From the NCBI RefSeq assembly GCF_028713515.1, contig NZ_JAQTOD010000001.1:372001-436000 (forward strand): a DNA stretch of 64,000 nucleotides, given 5' to 3'. The position numbers and the translations under genes are program-made. Shown one piece after another: positions 9,172-18,513 of the stretch. The notes under the pieces were generated by a model. The model saw nothing but the letters and a program-made list of their open reading frames with translations, ran no database searches and was not told the origin of the DNA. The first letter of the stretch is position 1, and each line of letters begins with the position of its first letter. Source of the DNA: Sulfurimonas sp. GTDB lineage: Bacteria; Campylobacterota; Campylobacteria; Campylobacterales; Sulfurimonadaceae.

Positions 9172-9791
9172 GAGTTGCACTTCCAAAGGGTCGTATTGCA
9201 AAAGAGACTTTAGAGATTTTTGAGACTATTTTTGGTGATAGTTTTGCTTTCGATGATAGAAAATTAATACTAGATACTCCAAATTTTCGTTTTTTGCTTG
9301 TGAGAAATCAAGATGTAGCTACTTATGTCTTTCATCAAGCAGCAGATATTGGTGTGGTTGGGCTCGACACGCTGGAAGAGCAGGGACTTGATGTTATTCG
9401 CCTTTTAGACCTAAAGCGTGGCGTTTGTAAAGTTGCTATTGGTATGAAAAAGGGTGAAAAACTTGATCTTAATAAATCTGAAATAAAAGTAGCAACAAAA
9501 ATGGTAAATATCACGAAGCGCTACTTTGAAGAGCGTGCTGTTTCTGTAGATATTATAAAGCTTTATGGTTCAATAGAGCTTGCACCGCTAATTGGACTCG
9601 CTGATATGATAGTTGATGTTGTAGAAACTGGTGCTACTATGGAGCAGAATGGCTTAGAGGTTGTGGAGGATATTATGAGATCTTCAACTTATCTGATTGC
9701 CAATAAAAATAGCTATATTGCAAAAAAAGATGAAATTTTAGACATATATAAAAAGATAGAAACAGTTATAAAAGCAGAGCAAAAAGAATAA
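9165..9791 (+). CDS. hisG: ATP phosphoribosyltransferase, short form
   Basis: Condenses ATP and PRPP in the first committed step of histidine synthesis. At 208 residues it is the short HisG form: it starts MLRVALPKGRIAKETLE, contains ADIGVVGLDTLEEQ, and ADMIVDVVETGATMEQNGL binds PRPP. It lacks the C-terminal regulatory domain of the long form, and family knowledge says short HisG needs a HisZ partner, which is not in this window. It overlaps both coaX (7 bases) and the methyltransferase gene (1 base). Confidence 0.95.
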   Translation: MLRVALPKGRIAKETLEIFETIFGDSFAFDDRKLILDTPNFRFLLVRNQDVATYVFHQAADIGVVGLDTLEEQGLDVIRLLDLKRGVCKVAIGMKKGEKLDLNKSEIKVATKMVNITKRYFEERAVSVDIIKLYGSIELAPLIGLADMIVDVVETGATMEQNGLEVVEDIMRSSTYLIANKNSYIAKKDEILDIYKKIETVIKAEQKE

Positions 9792-10474
9792 TGACAAATT
9801 TAGACCTTTATGCAAAAACCGAACATCTTTTAGGCATAGAAGAGGCGACTGAGGCTCTTTATGATCTTTATCGCTCAGAATTAGACGAGTATGGCATAAA
9901 AACACTTTTAGATGTTGGATGTGGTCGTGGCGGTTTTATGAAGCGTATGATTAGCGATGGTGTTAAATGCAAAGGGATTGATTTAAGTGCTGTTATGGTT
10001 GAAGAGTGCAAGGAACATGGCTTTGATGCTGAGTGTTTGGATGTAAGCAAAGTTGATGGAAAATATGATGCAGTTGTCGCGATATTTGATGTACTAAACT
10101 TTTTAAATGAAGCGGAGTTGTTGAAGTTCTTAGATGCAGTTGCAGATAAACTAAATGAGAGTGGAGTTTTTATGGCGGATATAAACACCCTTTATGGCTT
10201 TCGTGATGTCGCTGAAGGCACAATGAGTAGTGAAAATGATAAAGAATTTTTAGTAGTAGATGCTCTGTTTGAAAACGATGAGCTTCATACAAAATTTACT
10301 TTTTTTGAGAAAAATCAAGATGCTTCGTACACAAAATATCAAGACACAATTATTCAGTATTATCATAAAATCAAAGTCTTCGAGAAGTTATCGGCGTTGA
10401 AGCTTGTAGAAAAGCAGACTTTTTCTCTCTACGATACAAAAGATAAAACACTATTGATTTTTAAAAAAAATTGA
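9791..10474 (+). CDS. Class I SAM-dependent methyltransferase
   Basis: The 227-residue protein has the Rossmann motif I LLDVGCGRGGFMKRM at about residues 39-53, motif II GIDLSAVMVEECKE, and motif III around DAVVAIFDVLNFL. The C-terminal part is beta-rich, as in small-molecule methyltransferases. It sits between hisG and thiS with a one-base overlap. The substrate is unknown; nothing nearby fixes it. Confidence 0.85.
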   Translation: MTNLDLYAKTEHLLGIEEATEALYDLYRSELDEYGIKTLLDVGCGRGGFMKRMISDGVKCKGIDLSAVMVEECKEHGFDAECLDVSKVDGKYDAVVAIFDVLNFLNEAELLKFLDAVADKLNESGVFMADINTLYGFRDVAEGTMSSENDKEFLVVDALFENDELHTKFTFFEKNQDASYTKYQDTIIQYYHKIKVFEKLSALKLVEKQTFSLYDTKDKTLLIFKKN

Positions 10475-10493
10475 TTCCATTTAAAGAAGAGAT

Positions 10494-10694
10494 ATGAAGC
10501 TAATAATTAATGGTGAACAAAAAGAGTTTGAGGATGAACTAACTTTGGGCGAAGTCCTAAGAGAGTTAGGGCTTGTTGATAAAGTTATGGCGGCGGCTGT
10601 TAATATGGAGATCGTAAAGCAAAAAGAGTGGGATAGTTACCCAATGAGAAGTGATGATAAATTAGAACTGCTAGATTTTGTTGGAGGCGGTTGA
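10494..10694 (+). CDS. thiS: Sulfur carrier protein ThiS
   Basis: The 66-residue beta-grasp protein ends in FVGGG with the terminal Gly-Gly that is adenylated and thiocarboxylated to donate sulfur to the thiazole ring of thiamine. The start [12 protein letters not shown] and the body [11 protein letters not shown] are typical of ThiS. It is preceded by an AAGAG Shine-Dalgarno. Its last 24 bases overlap the 3' end of acpS on the other strand. Confidence 0.9.
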   Translation: MKLIINGEQKEFEDELTLGEVLRELGLVDKVMAAAVNMEIVKQKEWDSYPMRSDDKLELLDFVGGG

Positions 10695-11036
10695 TTCTAT
10701 TGCCACAACGGCTATTGCATACTCTCCATCGTGAGTTATTGATAAACTAATATCTTTAATTTTAAAATTTTCTACAACTCTTTGTGATAGAGATATCTTT
10801 GGAGCACCTTTTTCTGTTTTGTAAATTTTAATATCATAAAAACCACATTCAGAACCAATCCCAACTCCAAGAGCTTTGGAGCACGCCTCTTTTGCTGCCC
10901 AAAATCCAGATACTGTTTTATGATTTTTGATTAAAGTTATTTCGTCGCTTGAGAGAAATTTTTGAAGAAATTTTTGCCCAAATCGCTCTAAAGAACGATT
11001 TATGCGAGAGGTTTTTACAAGATCTATCCCAATCAT
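10671..11036 (-). CDS. acpS: Holo-[acyl-carrier-protein] synthase
   Basis: Transfers phosphopantetheine from CoA to acyl carrier protein. The 121-residue protein carries the two family signatures: [12 protein letters not shown] at the N terminus (Mg-binding Asp) and [19 protein letters not shown] (the WAAKEA motif), followed by [17 protein letters not shown]. It lies immediately after fliL, with the fliL stop and acpS start adjacent, and ends inside thiS on the opposite strand. Confidence 0.93.
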   Translation of the reverse strand: MIGIDLVKTSRINRSLERFGQKFLQKFLSSDEITLIKNHKTVSGFWAAKEACSKALGVGIGSECGFYDIKIYKTEKGAPKISLSQRVVENFKIKDISLSITHDGEYAIAVVAIESTASNKI

Positions 11037-11612
11037 CTACTGGATAACGAATTCCGTAAAATATATACCTTTTATGCTTCCATCTACAATCATAGAATTA
11101 AGCGTTTCAATGATTTGATCTGAGACTTGCTGTTTACCTTTTTTTGAAGAGATCTCTTCAAGTGTTTTTGATGATAAAATTCTAATGATTCTATCTCTTA
11201 AAACTGCAGTTTTTGTCTCTAGCTCTTTATCAAGCTCCTTGCCATCTAGCTCTAATGAGATAGCTGCTTTGAGATATCTTCTGCCATCTTCGCTTTTTAA
11301 GTTTACAGTAAATGTCTCTAGTGGATACAGAGTGCCTATTTGACTTAGTTTTCTTGATTCCACATCTTCTGAGCTTATTTTTGGTTTGCTTGGTGCAGGG
11401 TTTTCTGATCCATGAGATGCACTCTGCTCTGTAGCTGGATGAGTACCTTTGGTGTTTACATCTTCTCCATCATGACTCATTAAAAGAACTGCTACAACGG
11501 CACCTGCCACTATTATTAACACCAATACAGCTATGATAATTATCATCAGCATATTTGATTTTTTTACTGTTTTTTCTGATGCTTCTTTACTTTCTTTTTT
11601 TTCTTCTGCCAT
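11037..11612 (-). CDS. fliL: Flagellar basal body-associated protein FliL
   Basis: The 191-residue protein has a short charged cytoplasmic N terminus, one transmembrane helix (about residues 21-46), a low-complexity periplasmic linker, and the FliL domain (YPLETFTVNLKSEDGRRYLK to the C-terminal IKGIYFTEFVIQ). FliL associates with the stator around the flagellar motor. It forms a pair with acpS, an arrangement I recall from other Campylobacterota. Confidence 0.92.
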   Translation of the reverse strand: MAEEKKESKEASEKTVKKSNMLMIIIIAVLVLIIVAGAVVAVLLMSHDGEDVNTKGTHPATEQSASHGSENPAPSKPKISSEDVESRKLSQIGTLYPLETFTVNLKSEDGRRYLKAAISLELDGKELDKELETKTAVLRDRIIRILSSKTLEEISSKKGKQQVSDQIIETLNSMIVDGSIKGIYFTEFVIQ

Positions 11613-11656
11613 TTTTTTTCCTTATCTTGTGTTTTTAATATATCAGAAATATTTTT

Positions 11657-11917
11657 TTAGTTGCATTTGTCAATGTTAAGAGTTTTCATTATCTCTTCAA
11701 AGATGGCACCAGCTTCACGGTTTGGATCATTATGATATTCTATTACAAGAACTTCTCTCCCGTTAGATATGCTACATGTATACATCTCTGGTTTTAAAGT
11801 ATGCTTTGCAACAATGGAGTCAATTGTAGAGCAGACAAGCTTACTCTCCTCTTCCCCTCTATATGCTATGGATAATTTGACAAACTTTTCTTCACTTCTA
11901 AACTCAGCATCTATCAT
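11657..11917 (-). CDS. Hypothetical protein upstream of fliL
   Basis: The 86-residue soluble protein is not recognised. Two short beta-rich stretches (KFVKLSIAYRG, REVLVIEYHND) flank a helical region, and the last residues include a lone Cys. It is 44 bases upstream of fliL on the same strand and likely co-transcribed. It resembles small conserved Campylobacterota proteins without assigned function. Confidence 0.7.
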   Translation of the reverse strand: MIDAEFRSEEKFVKLSIAYRGEEESKLVCSTIDSIVAKHTLKPEMYTCSISNGREVLVIEYHNDPNREAGAIFEEIMKTLNIDKCN

Positions 11918-11980
11918 CTCTATTCCCTTTACTCATTAATATTGAAAATTATACAATTAATATATAAAATATCCCGTAAT

Positions 11981-12066
11981 GAGTTGCTATTTGCGCTAGG
12001 TTTGATTAGTTAAGTAATCAAACAAATATAATTTATGGTTGACGCAACACCTAGCAATATTTTTTA
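11981..12066 (+). ncRNA. Structured intergenic element, possible small RNA
   Basis: The spacer 11918-12302 holds no ORF of note. In it a perfect 9-bp hairpin (12000-12008 with 12015-12023, loop GTTAAG) is nested beside a longer-range pairing, GCTAGGT at 11995-12001 with ACCTAGC at 12049-12055, which is followed directly by AATATTTTTT. A stem followed by a T-run looks like an intrinsic terminator, so a short plus-strand transcript could end near 12066. An AT-rich stretch upstream could hold a promoter. No known RNA family is recognised, and the call is an inference from folding potential. Confidence 0.3.
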
Positions 12067-12204
12067 AAATGAAATGCTCCTCTACCTCGTTGAATATTTA
12101 ACAAGCAAAGTATATTGTATATCATAAATAATGTATAGTTATTTACTTGTGATTAAGATATTTATTTATGTGATTTAACTACCTTATATACAGTATTTTA
12201 TCAT

Positions 12205-12274
12205 AAGTATAGTAATTTAGTCATGAACAACACAACAATATCGCTTGACATTGTTGTGTTAATTTACTATACTT
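12205..12274 (+). promoter_or_regulatory. Sulfur-operon promoter inside nested inverted repeats
   Basis: A near-perfect sigma-70 promoter is present: TTGACA (12245-12250), 17-base spacer, TATACT (12268-12273). It is wrapped in two nested inverted repeats: inner arms AACACAACAAT (12229-12239) and its complement (12250-12260), and outer arms AAGTATAGTAA (12205-12215) and its complement (12264-12274). The inner right arm starts at the last base of the -35 and fills most of the spacer; the outer right arm covers the -10. This is the layout expected of a repressor operator, or of a site that extrudes or folds. The start codon of the first gene is 30 bases downstream. Confidence 0.75.
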
Positions 12275-12302
12275 TCGCTCAATTATATAAATGGGAGACG
12301 AA

Positions 12303-12749
12303 ATGAGACAAATTAAAAATAAAAGATTGAACATAGTTGATGAAAATCAGACTCGCATACATGCTACGCTGGTAATTTTTTTAATAGGTATTTATCTATT
12401 TATTGGGGATATCTCTATTATTTATATCTTAATTTATGATTTTTTTGTGCGTATCTATGTAGCACCTTTTCTTAGTCCCTTGTACATAATATCCTTGCAG
12501 GTAGTAAGGTTGATTGGGTTAAAGCAAAAACCTGCAGATGAGCTAGCCAAAGAGTTTGCGTCGCATATTGGACTGACAATACTGTTTATTATTTTATTTG
12601 CAGAATATTTTAGAGAGACTCATATCTCTTTTTTGTTGATTGTGGTTTTTGGTATTTGGAAAGCAGTTGAGATAATAGATAGCGAGTGTGTAGCGTGTAA
12701 GTTTTATGAGTTGCTAAAACATAAAGGTATCGAGGTGGTGTCATTATGA
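12303..12749 (+). CDS. DUF4395 membrane protein, first gene of sulfur operon
   Basis: The protein has about 148 residues, three to four hydrophobic segments, and the C-terminal SECVACKFYELLK that matches the conserved CxxCK motif of DUF4395 proteins. Such proteins are often found next to thioredoxin-like or sulfur-metabolism genes; their role is unknown, and the two Cys suggest thiol chemistry at the membrane. I start it at 12303 because GGGAG lies five bases before that ATG. The in-frame ATG at 12291 has no ribosome binding site. Its stop overlaps cysK (ATGA). Confidence 0.8.
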   Translation: MRQIKNKRLNIVDENQTRIHATLVIFLIGIYLFIGDISIIYILIYDFFVRIYVAPFLSPLYIISLQVVRLIGLKQKPADELAKEFASHIGLTILFIILFAEYFRETHISFLLIVVFGIWKAVEIIDSECVACKFYELLKHKGIEVVSL

Positions 12750-13669
12750 GATACGCAAAAGATGTAACGGAGCTTATCGGAAATACTCCTTTGGTTAAAC
12801 TAAAAACTGCTAGTGAGTATGCACTTATATTAGGTAAGTGTGAGTTTATGAATCCAACACACTCCATAAAAGACAGAATTGGAAATAATATGATTCAAGA
12901 GGCGTTAAAACAGGGACTCATTACTGAAAACACAACAGTTATTGAAGCAACTAGCGGAAATACAGGAATTGCAATAGCGAGCGTATGCGCAAGTTTGGGG
13001 TTGAAGCTTATTTTAACTATGCCCGACTCAATGAGTCTTGAGAGAATTCAGCTTTTAAGGGCATTGGGAGCTAAAGTTGTTTTAACGGAAGCCAAATATG
13101 GAATGGTTGGTGCGGTTGACATGGCTGAAAAAATTGCTGCAGAGCTAGATTGCAGCTTGATTCTTAGGCAGTTTTCTAATATGGCAAATCCTGATATACA
13201 TAGAAAAACAACAGGACTAGAGATACTAAAAGATACGGATGGAAAAATTGATATTTTAGTTGTGGGCGTTGGAACTGGTGGCTCGATAACCGGAATAGGA
13301 AGCGAGTTAAGGGCATATAATCCAAATATTGAAATAATTGCAGTGGAGCCAGAAAACTCAGCTGTGCTCTCAGGAGAGGAAGTTGGTTCGCATAAAATAC
13401 AGGGAATTGGTGCAGGATTTATTCCAGAAGTGTTGAACAGTGCTATTTATGATGAGATAATAAAAGTGAGCGATAAAGATGCAATCAATACCTCAAGAGA
13501 GCTAGCAAAAAATGAGGGGCTTTTAGTTGGTATATCTTCAGGTGCTAATGTGTTTGTATCTGCGCTGGTCGCCAAAAGAGCCGAAAACAGATTTAAGACA
13601 ATTGTTACCATCCTGTGTGATACTGGAGAGAGATATTTAAGCTCTGGATTATATGACAATAAAGGATAA
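12746..13669 (+). CDS. cysK: Cysteine synthase (O-acetylserine sulfhydrylase)
   Basis: Makes cysteine from O-acetylserine and sulfide using PLP. The 307-residue protein shows the PLP-lysine motif NPTHSIKDRIG, the substrate loop EATSGNTGIAIA, the phosphate-binding VGVGTGGSITGIG, and the C-terminal LVGISSGANV and CDTGERYLSSGLY. The Lys motif has THS where the family usually has GGS, so substrate preference could differ somewhat (CysM-like). It overlaps the DUF4395 gene by four bases and is followed after six bases by the DUF2061 gene, so it uses sulfide made by the downstream enzymes. Confidence 0.93.
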   Translation: MRYAKDVTELIGNTPLVKLKTASEYALILGKCEFMNPTHSIKDRIGNNMIQEALKQGLITENTTVIEATSGNTGIAIASVCASLGLKLILTMPDSMSLERIQLLRALGAKVVLTEAKYGMVGAVDMAEKIAAELDCSLILRQFSNMANPDIHRKTTGLEILKDTDGKIDILVVGVGTGGSITGIGSELRAYNPNIEIIAVEPENSAVLSGEEVGSHKIQGIGAGFIPEVLNSAIYDEIIKVSDKDAINTSRELAKNEGLLVGISSGANVFVSALVAKRAENRFKTIVTILCDTGERYLSSGLYDNKG

Positions 13670-13674
13670 TCAAA

Positions 13675-13905
13675 ATGCAAGAAAAAGCATATAGGTCCAT
13701 TGTAAAAACTGTTTCATGGAGAGCGGTTGGAACGCTTGATACGATGGTTATATCTTATCTTGTTACAGGCAGTCTTAAAATGGCTGCATCAATCGGCTCT
13801 ATTGAGCTCTTTACAAAAATGATTTTGTACTATTATCATGAGAGAGTATGGAATAAAATAGGTCTTGGAAGATACAAGGCAACGAGCAATGATTACAGTA
13901 TTTAG
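13675..13905 (+). CDS. DUF2061 small membrane protein
   Basis: The 76-residue protein starts with the family signature KAYRSIVKTVSWRAVGTLDT, followed by two hydrophobic stretches and YYYHERVWNKIGLGR, diagnostic of DUF2061. Members are repeatedly found in assimilatory sulfate operons between cysteine genes; their function is unknown. The stop is 10 bases before the cysH start. Confidence 0.88.
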   Translation: MQEKAYRSIVKTVSWRAVGTLDTMVISYLVTGSLKMAASIGSIELFTKMILYYYHERVWNKIGLGRYKATSNDYSI

Positions 13906-13915
13906 GGAACATATT

Positions 13916-14626
13916 ATGAAAGAAAATATAACAACATTTATTAAACAATTTGAAGGATATTCAGCCAGAGAAACTCTAGAGATGTTTTTAAAAACCTATA
14001 AGGGTCAAGTCTCCTTTTCAACAAGTTTTGGAGCCGAGGATCAAGTGCTTACAGATATGATATTTAAGATTGATAAAGAGGTGAGTATATTTACTCTTGA
14101 TACAGGAAGGCTTCCGCAATCGACATATGATGTTATGGGTAGCACAAACTTAAAATATAACAGAAAAATAACTGTCTATTTTCCAGAGAGCAAAGATGTA
14201 GAAAAGCTATATTATGAGCAGGGAGCCAATGGATTTTACGAATCAGTTCAAAACAGAAAAGAGTGCTGTTATGCTAGAAAAATAGCACCTCTAAAGAGAG
14301 CTTTAAATGGTGTTGATATTTGGATTACAGGACTTAGAGCCGAACAGAGTGTTACGCGTGAAGAGATGCGTCTTTTTGAGTGGGATGAAGGAAATGCTCT
14401 CATTAAATTTAACCCTTTAGTTTCGTGGAGCGAGAAGGATGTTTGGGAATATATCAAAAACAACAAAGTTCCATATAACGCTCTGCATGATAAAGGGTAT
14501 CCGAGTATAGGATGCGAACCTTGCACAAGAGCTGTAAAAGAGGGCGAAGATATACGAAGTGGAAGATGGTGGTGGGAAAACTCACGGCACAAAGAGTGCG
14601 GACTGCACATAAAGGATAAAAAGTGA
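13916..14626 (+). CDS. cysH: Adenylylsulfate (APS) reductase, assimilatory
   Basis: Reduces APS to sulfite using thioredoxin. The 236-residue protein has the PP-loop-like [13 protein letters not shown] (32-44), LDTGRLPQ, the Cys pair ECCYARK (C117-C118), GCEPC (C200, C203), and the catalytic C-terminal ECGLH (C228). The CC...CxxC set binds the [4Fe-4S] cluster that marks APS rather than PAPS reductases, consistent with no cysC kinase in the operon. The start at 13916 follows AGGGA by seven bases; the longer in-frame start at 13865 lies inside the preceding gene. Confidence 0.93.
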   Translation: MKENITTFIKQFEGYSARETLEMFLKTYKGQVSFSTSFGAEDQVLTDMIFKIDKEVSIFTLDTGRLPQSTYDVMGSTNLKYNRKITVYFPESKDVEKLYYEQGANGFYESVQNRKECCYARKIAPLKRALNGVDIWITGLRAEQSVTREEMRLFEWDEGNALIKFNPLVSWSEKDVWEYIKNNKVPYNALHDKGYPSIGCEPCTRAVKEGEDIRSGRWWWENSRHKECGLHIKDKK

Positions 14627-15534
14627 TAGATACAAAGAGATTGACACATTTAAAACAGCTAGAAGCGGAATCGATTCATATACTCAGAGAGGTGGTAGCG
14701 GAATTTGACAATCCCGTGATGATGTACTCTGTGGGCAAAGATTCCGCCGTGATGCTCCATCTCGCACTCAAAGCTTTTTTTCCGGCAAAACTGCCGTTTC
14801 CGCTTCTGCATGTAGATACAAGATGGAAGTTTAAGGAGATGATAGAGTTTCGTGACAAAAGAGCCAAAGAGGAGGGTTTTGAGCTTCTAGTTCATACCAA
14901 CCCCGAGGGTATAGAGAAGGATATAAATCCATTTGTTCACGGCTCAGCAGTTCATACTGACATCATGAAAACGCAGGCTCTTAAACAGGCTCTAAACAAG
15001 TACAAGTTTGATGCGGTATTTGGGGGAGCAAGACGAGATGAGGAGAAGTCTAGAGCAAAAGAGAGAATCTACTCATTTAGGGATAAAAACCACAGATGGG
15101 ACCCAAGAAATCAGAGACCAGAACTATGGAGTTTGTATAATGCAAGAGTCCATAAAGGTGAGAGCATAAGGGTTTTTCCGCTATCAAACTGGACGGAACT
15201 TGATGTTTGGCAGTATATTTATTTAGAGGGGATTTCTATTGTTCCTCTTTATTTTGCAAAAAAAAGAGCAATCGTTGAAAAAGACGGAGTCAAGATAATG
15301 GTGGATGATGAGAGAGTGCCAATTGAAGATGGCGAGGTCATCAAAGAGGAGATTGTTCGCTTTAGAACTTTGGGGTGTTATCCTCTAACTGGAGCGGTTG
15401 AGTCAAATGCAAAAACTTTGCCGGAGATTATTCAAGAGATGCTTTTAACGAAGACTAGCGAGAGACAAGGACGAGTTATAGACAATGATTCTAGTGGTTC
15501 AATGGAGAAGAAAAAAATAGAGGGGTATTTTTAA
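14623..15534 (+). CDS. cysD: Sulfate adenylyltransferase subunit 2
   Basis: Catalytic subunit that makes APS from ATP and sulfate with CysN. The 303-residue protein has the PP-loop [42 protein letters not shown], and [12 protein letters not shown] near the C terminus, all conserved in CysD. The start is GTG, overlapping the cysH stop by three bases. cysN follows after one base. Confidence 0.95.
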   Translation: MIDTKRLTHLKQLEAESIHILREVVAEFDNPVMMYSVGKDSAVMLHLALKAFFPAKLPFPLLHVDTRWKFKEMIEFRDKRAKEEGFELLVHTNPEGIEKDINPFVHGSAVHTDIMKTQALKQALNKYKFDAVFGGARRDEEKSRAKERIYSFRDKNHRWDPRNQRPELWSLYNARVHKGESIRVFPLSNWTELDVWQYIYLEGISIVPLYFAKKRAIVEKDGVKIMVDDERVPIEDGEVIKEEIVRFRTLGCYPLTGAVESNAKTLPEIIQEMLLTKTSERQGRVIDNDSSGSMEKKKIEGYF

Positions 15535-15535
15535 C

Positions 15536-16942
15536 ATGTCAGTTTTAGAGACAAAAATAGCAGAGGATATTGAGAGCTATCTCAAAGAACATGAGAATAA
15601 AGAGCTTCTTAGATTTATTACGAGCGGAAGTGTTGATGATGGTAAAAGTACGCTAATTGGGAGGCTTTTGCATGACTCAAAGATGATTTTTGAAGATCAG
15701 CTAGCAGCCATAAAAAAAGATAGCAAAAAAAGCGGTACAACTGAGGGAGAATTTGACCTCTCGCTTTTGGTTGATGGTTTACAGAGTGAACGAGAGCAGG
15801 GGATTACTATAGATGTTGCGTACAGATATTTTACAACTGATAAGCGAAAATTTATCATCGCAGATACCCCTGGGCATGAACAATACACTAGAAATATGGC
15901 AACGGGTGCGAGCACGGCGGATTTGGCGATTATTTTAATAGATGCAAGATACGGGATTCAAACTCAAACTAAAAGACACTCTTTTATAGCAAAATTGCTT
16001 GGGATTAAACATATAGTAGTTGCCGTAAATAAGATGGATTTGGTCGGTTTTAGTCAAGATGTATATGAGAAGATATCAAGAGACTATCTCTCTTTTGCAA
16101 AAGAGCTTGGGCTTAGTGATGACATAACGCTTATCCCTCTCTCGGCACTTAATGGTGACAATGTAGTTGATAGGAGTGAAAAATCTCCATGGTACAAAGG
16201 CGAGACACTTTTGCATCTGCTAGAAAACATAGAGATAGGAAGTGATAGAGATTTAGTTCACTTTAGAATGCCGGTTCAGTATGTAAACAGACCAAACCTT
16301 GATTTTAGAGGCTTTTGCGGAACTATCTCTTCGGGTGTTGTAAGTGTCGGCGACAATATTACGGTTTTGCCTTCAAAAAAGAGCTCAAGGGTAAAAGATA
16401 TAGTGACCTATGATGGGAATTTAAATTACGCATACGCTCAGCAGGTAGTTACGATTATTTTGGAAGATGAGATAGATGTAAGCCGAGGTGATATCATAGT
16501 AAAAAGCGATGAACAGCCAGATAGCAGTGATACATTTGATGTAAATATTGTCTGGATGAGTGAAGAGCCACTGCTAAAGCATAAACAGTATTTTATAAAA
16601 AGGGCTTCATCTTTGAGTGTTGGAAGCATAGATAAGTTTTACTACAAAACAGATGTAAACACTCTTGAACAACAGAGTGCAAACCTGCTAAATCTTAATG
16701 AAATAGGACATGCAAAACTTGATTTGCAGAGTGCTTTGGCTTATGACTCGTATAGCAAAAACAAGGTAATGGGAAGTTTTATAGTCATTGACAGAGTTAC
16801 AAATAATACTGTTGGAGCTGGAATGATTGTGCAAAAATCAGAATATAACGCAAAGGTTTCACAGTTTAGTGAGTTTGAAGTTGAGTTAAATGCACTGGTG
16901 AGAAAACATTTTCCTCATTGGCAAAGCAGAGAGGTTTTTTAG
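15536..16942 (+). CDS. cysN: Sulfate adenylyltransferase subunit 1 (GTPase)
   Basis: GTP hydrolysis by CysN drives APS formation by CysD. The 468-residue protein has EF-Tu-like GTPase motifs: [16 protein letters not shown] (G1), [13 protein letters not shown] (G3), VNKMDL (G4) and the later SAL (G5), then beta-barrel domains. No APS kinase (CysC) domain is fused to the C terminus, in keeping with direct APS reduction by the upstream CysH. Confidence 0.95.
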   Translation: MSVLETKIAEDIESYLKEHENKELLRFITSGSVDDGKSTLIGRLLHDSKMIFEDQLAAIKKDSKKSGTTEGEFDLSLLVDGLQSEREQGITIDVAYRYFTTDKRKFIIADTPGHEQYTRNMATGASTADLAIILIDARYGIQTQTKRHSFIAKLLGIKHIVVAVNKMDLVGFSQDVYEKISRDYLSFAKELGLSDDITLIPLSALNGDNVVDRSEKSPWYKGETLLHLLENIEIGSDRDLVHFRMPVQYVNRPNLDFRGFCGTISSGVVSVGDNITVLPSKKSSRVKDIVTYDGNLNYAYAQQVVTIILEDEIDVSRGDIIVKSDEQPDSSDTFDVNIVWMSEEPLLKHKQYFIKRASSLSVGSIDKFYYKTDVNTLEQQSANLLNLNEIGHAKLDLQSALAYDSYSKNKVMGSFIVIDRVTNNTVGAGMIVQKSEYNAKVSQFSEFEVELNALVRKHFPHWQSREVF

Positions 16943-16950
16943 GAGTTAAA

Positions 16951-18513
16951 ATGATAAAAGAGACAAAAGCTCAAAGAGTTGAGCGGATAAAAAAAGCCAA
17001 AGATGGGCTTGATGTTTTAAACGATATATATCGTTATGCTAAGAGTGACGAAGAGATTGATATGGAAGATATAGACCGTTTTAAATGGTATGGACTCTAT
17101 ACTCAAAATAGAAACCTTCAGGATAAAGATGACTTAACACAATATTTTATGTTAAGAGTAAAGCTTTTTGAAGGTGAGCTCGATTTAAAACAGATAGAGG
17201 CTGTTGCTTATATCTCAGATAATTATGCAAGAAAAACTGCAGATTTTACGACAAGACAAGATATACAGTTTCATTTCATAAAAATAAAAGATTTACCGGA
17301 GATTTTTGCAAAATTAACAAAAGTTAATCTGCGAACAGTTTTTGCAGCTGGTGATGTTCCAAGAAATGTTGTTACTTGCCCTGTGGATGGAATAAACAAA
17401 GAGCAGATATACGGTGTAAAAACTATAGCTAAAAATATTAACAGATATTTTGATGCAAATCCTAGGTTGTCAAATCTTCCTAGAAAATATAAAGTAAGTA
17501 TTAGCGGATGCAATAAGTACTGCACTTCTCACGAGATACATGATTTGAGTTTTAATGCAAGAGAAACTGAAGATGGTGAGATATTTTTTGATGTAAGTGT
17601 CGGTGGTGGTCTTGCTTCAAGCAGGCGCATAGCTTCTTATATAGGTTATGTTAGACCACCGCAAGTTCTGGCGGTTACTAAAGCCGTAACTGAGATATAT
17701 AAAAAATATGGAAATAGAGACGACAGAAACAGAGCGAGATTGGGACATCTGCTTGATTTATGGGGAGTTGAAAAATTTATTGAAATTTTACATAAAAATA
17801 TAGATTTTGTTTTAAAAAAAGAGGATTTACAGGAGTGCACTCCATACGAAAAAAGAGAACACTTTGGGATACACAATAGCATAGAGGATGGTAGAAGCTA
17901 TATCGGTTGTTCTGTTGTCGGTGGAAGAATCGGAGCTGATGGACTGTATGGGCTTTTAGAGTTGTTAAAAAAATACAATGCTACATATATAAAATTAACA
18001 ACAACACAAAATTTTGTAATTGCAGATGTTCCTACCGTAAATGCTCCAAAAATGGTAAAAAAGCTTAAAAAGATAGGGATTGAAGCCTATCCTTCACCAT
18101 TTAGGGCAAGAACCCTCTCTTGTACCGGTATGAATTTTTGTAAATTTGCAATTTCTGAGACAAAAGAGTTGGCTGAAAAACTAATAATTTATCTGGAAAA
18201 AAGATTTCCAAAGTTTAATGAGCCAATCTCTTTTAGCGTTAATGGATGTCCCAACTCATGTGCGCATCCAAATATTGTTGATGTTGGACTGCTTGGATGT
18301 AAAGTTGAGGAGAATGGAAAATTTGTATCTGGATTTGAGCTTATTTTGGGAGGTTATCTTGAGGGTGAAAAAAGTAACTTCGGGAGAAAAACCGGCATTA
18401 AATTTATTCCAGATGATGCCCTTAGGATAGTTGAAGAGTTAATAAAAGATTACATTAAAAGTGATTATAAAAACTTTCATAGTTACGCCATAGGAAGAAC
18501 AACTCATGGTTAA
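16951..18513 (+). CDS. Siroheme sulfite/nitrite reductase
   Basis: Six-electron reductase with siroheme and [4Fe-4S]; in this operon it should reduce sulfite to sulfide for CysK. The roughly 520-residue protein shows the duplicated ferredoxin-like/siroheme halves (FTTRQDIQFHFIKIKDL; then LTTTQNFVIADV) and the cluster ligands C391, C397 (SCTGMNFC) and C433, C437 (NGCPNSC). The start at 16951 has AGGAG five bases upstream; the in-frame ATG at 16918 is inside cysN. Sequence alone does not separate nitrite from sulfite reductases, but the context strongly favours sulfite. Confidence 0.88.
   Translation: MIKETKAQRVERIKKAKDGLDVLNDIYRYAKSDEEIDMEDIDRFKWYGLYTQNRNLQDKDDLTQYFMLRVKLFEGELDLKQIEAVAYISDNYARKTADFTTRQDIQFHFIKIKDLPEIFAKLTKVNLRTVFAAGDVPRNVVTCPVDGINKEQIYGVKTIAKNINRYFDANPRLSNLPRKYKVSISGCNKYCTSHEIHDLSFNARETEDGEIFFDVSVGGGLASSRRIASYIGYVRPPQVLAVTKAVTEIYKKYGNRDDRNRARLGHLLDLWGVEKFIEILHKNIDFVLKKEDLQECTPYEKREHFGIHNSIEDGRSYIGCSVVGGRIGADGLYGLLELLKKYNATYIKLTTTQNFVIADVPTVNAPKMVKKLKKIGIEAYPSPFRARTLSCTGMNFCKFAISETKELAEKLIIYLEKRFPKFNEPISFSVNGCPNSCAHPNIVDVGLLGCKVEENGKFVSGFELILGGYLEGEKSNFGRKTGIKFIPDDALRIVEELIKDYIKSDYKNFHSYAIGRTTHG

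Noticed and set aside
11995-12055. tRNA or tmRNA gene at the fliL-sulfur spacer
   Set aside because: No cloverleaf or T-loop pattern; pairing is limited to the two stems reported. No tRNA gene was recognised in the window, including at the element ends.
12291-12302. Upstream start for the DUF4395 gene
   Set aside because: The GGGAG that would serve translation lies inside this extension and correctly positions the ATG at 12303.
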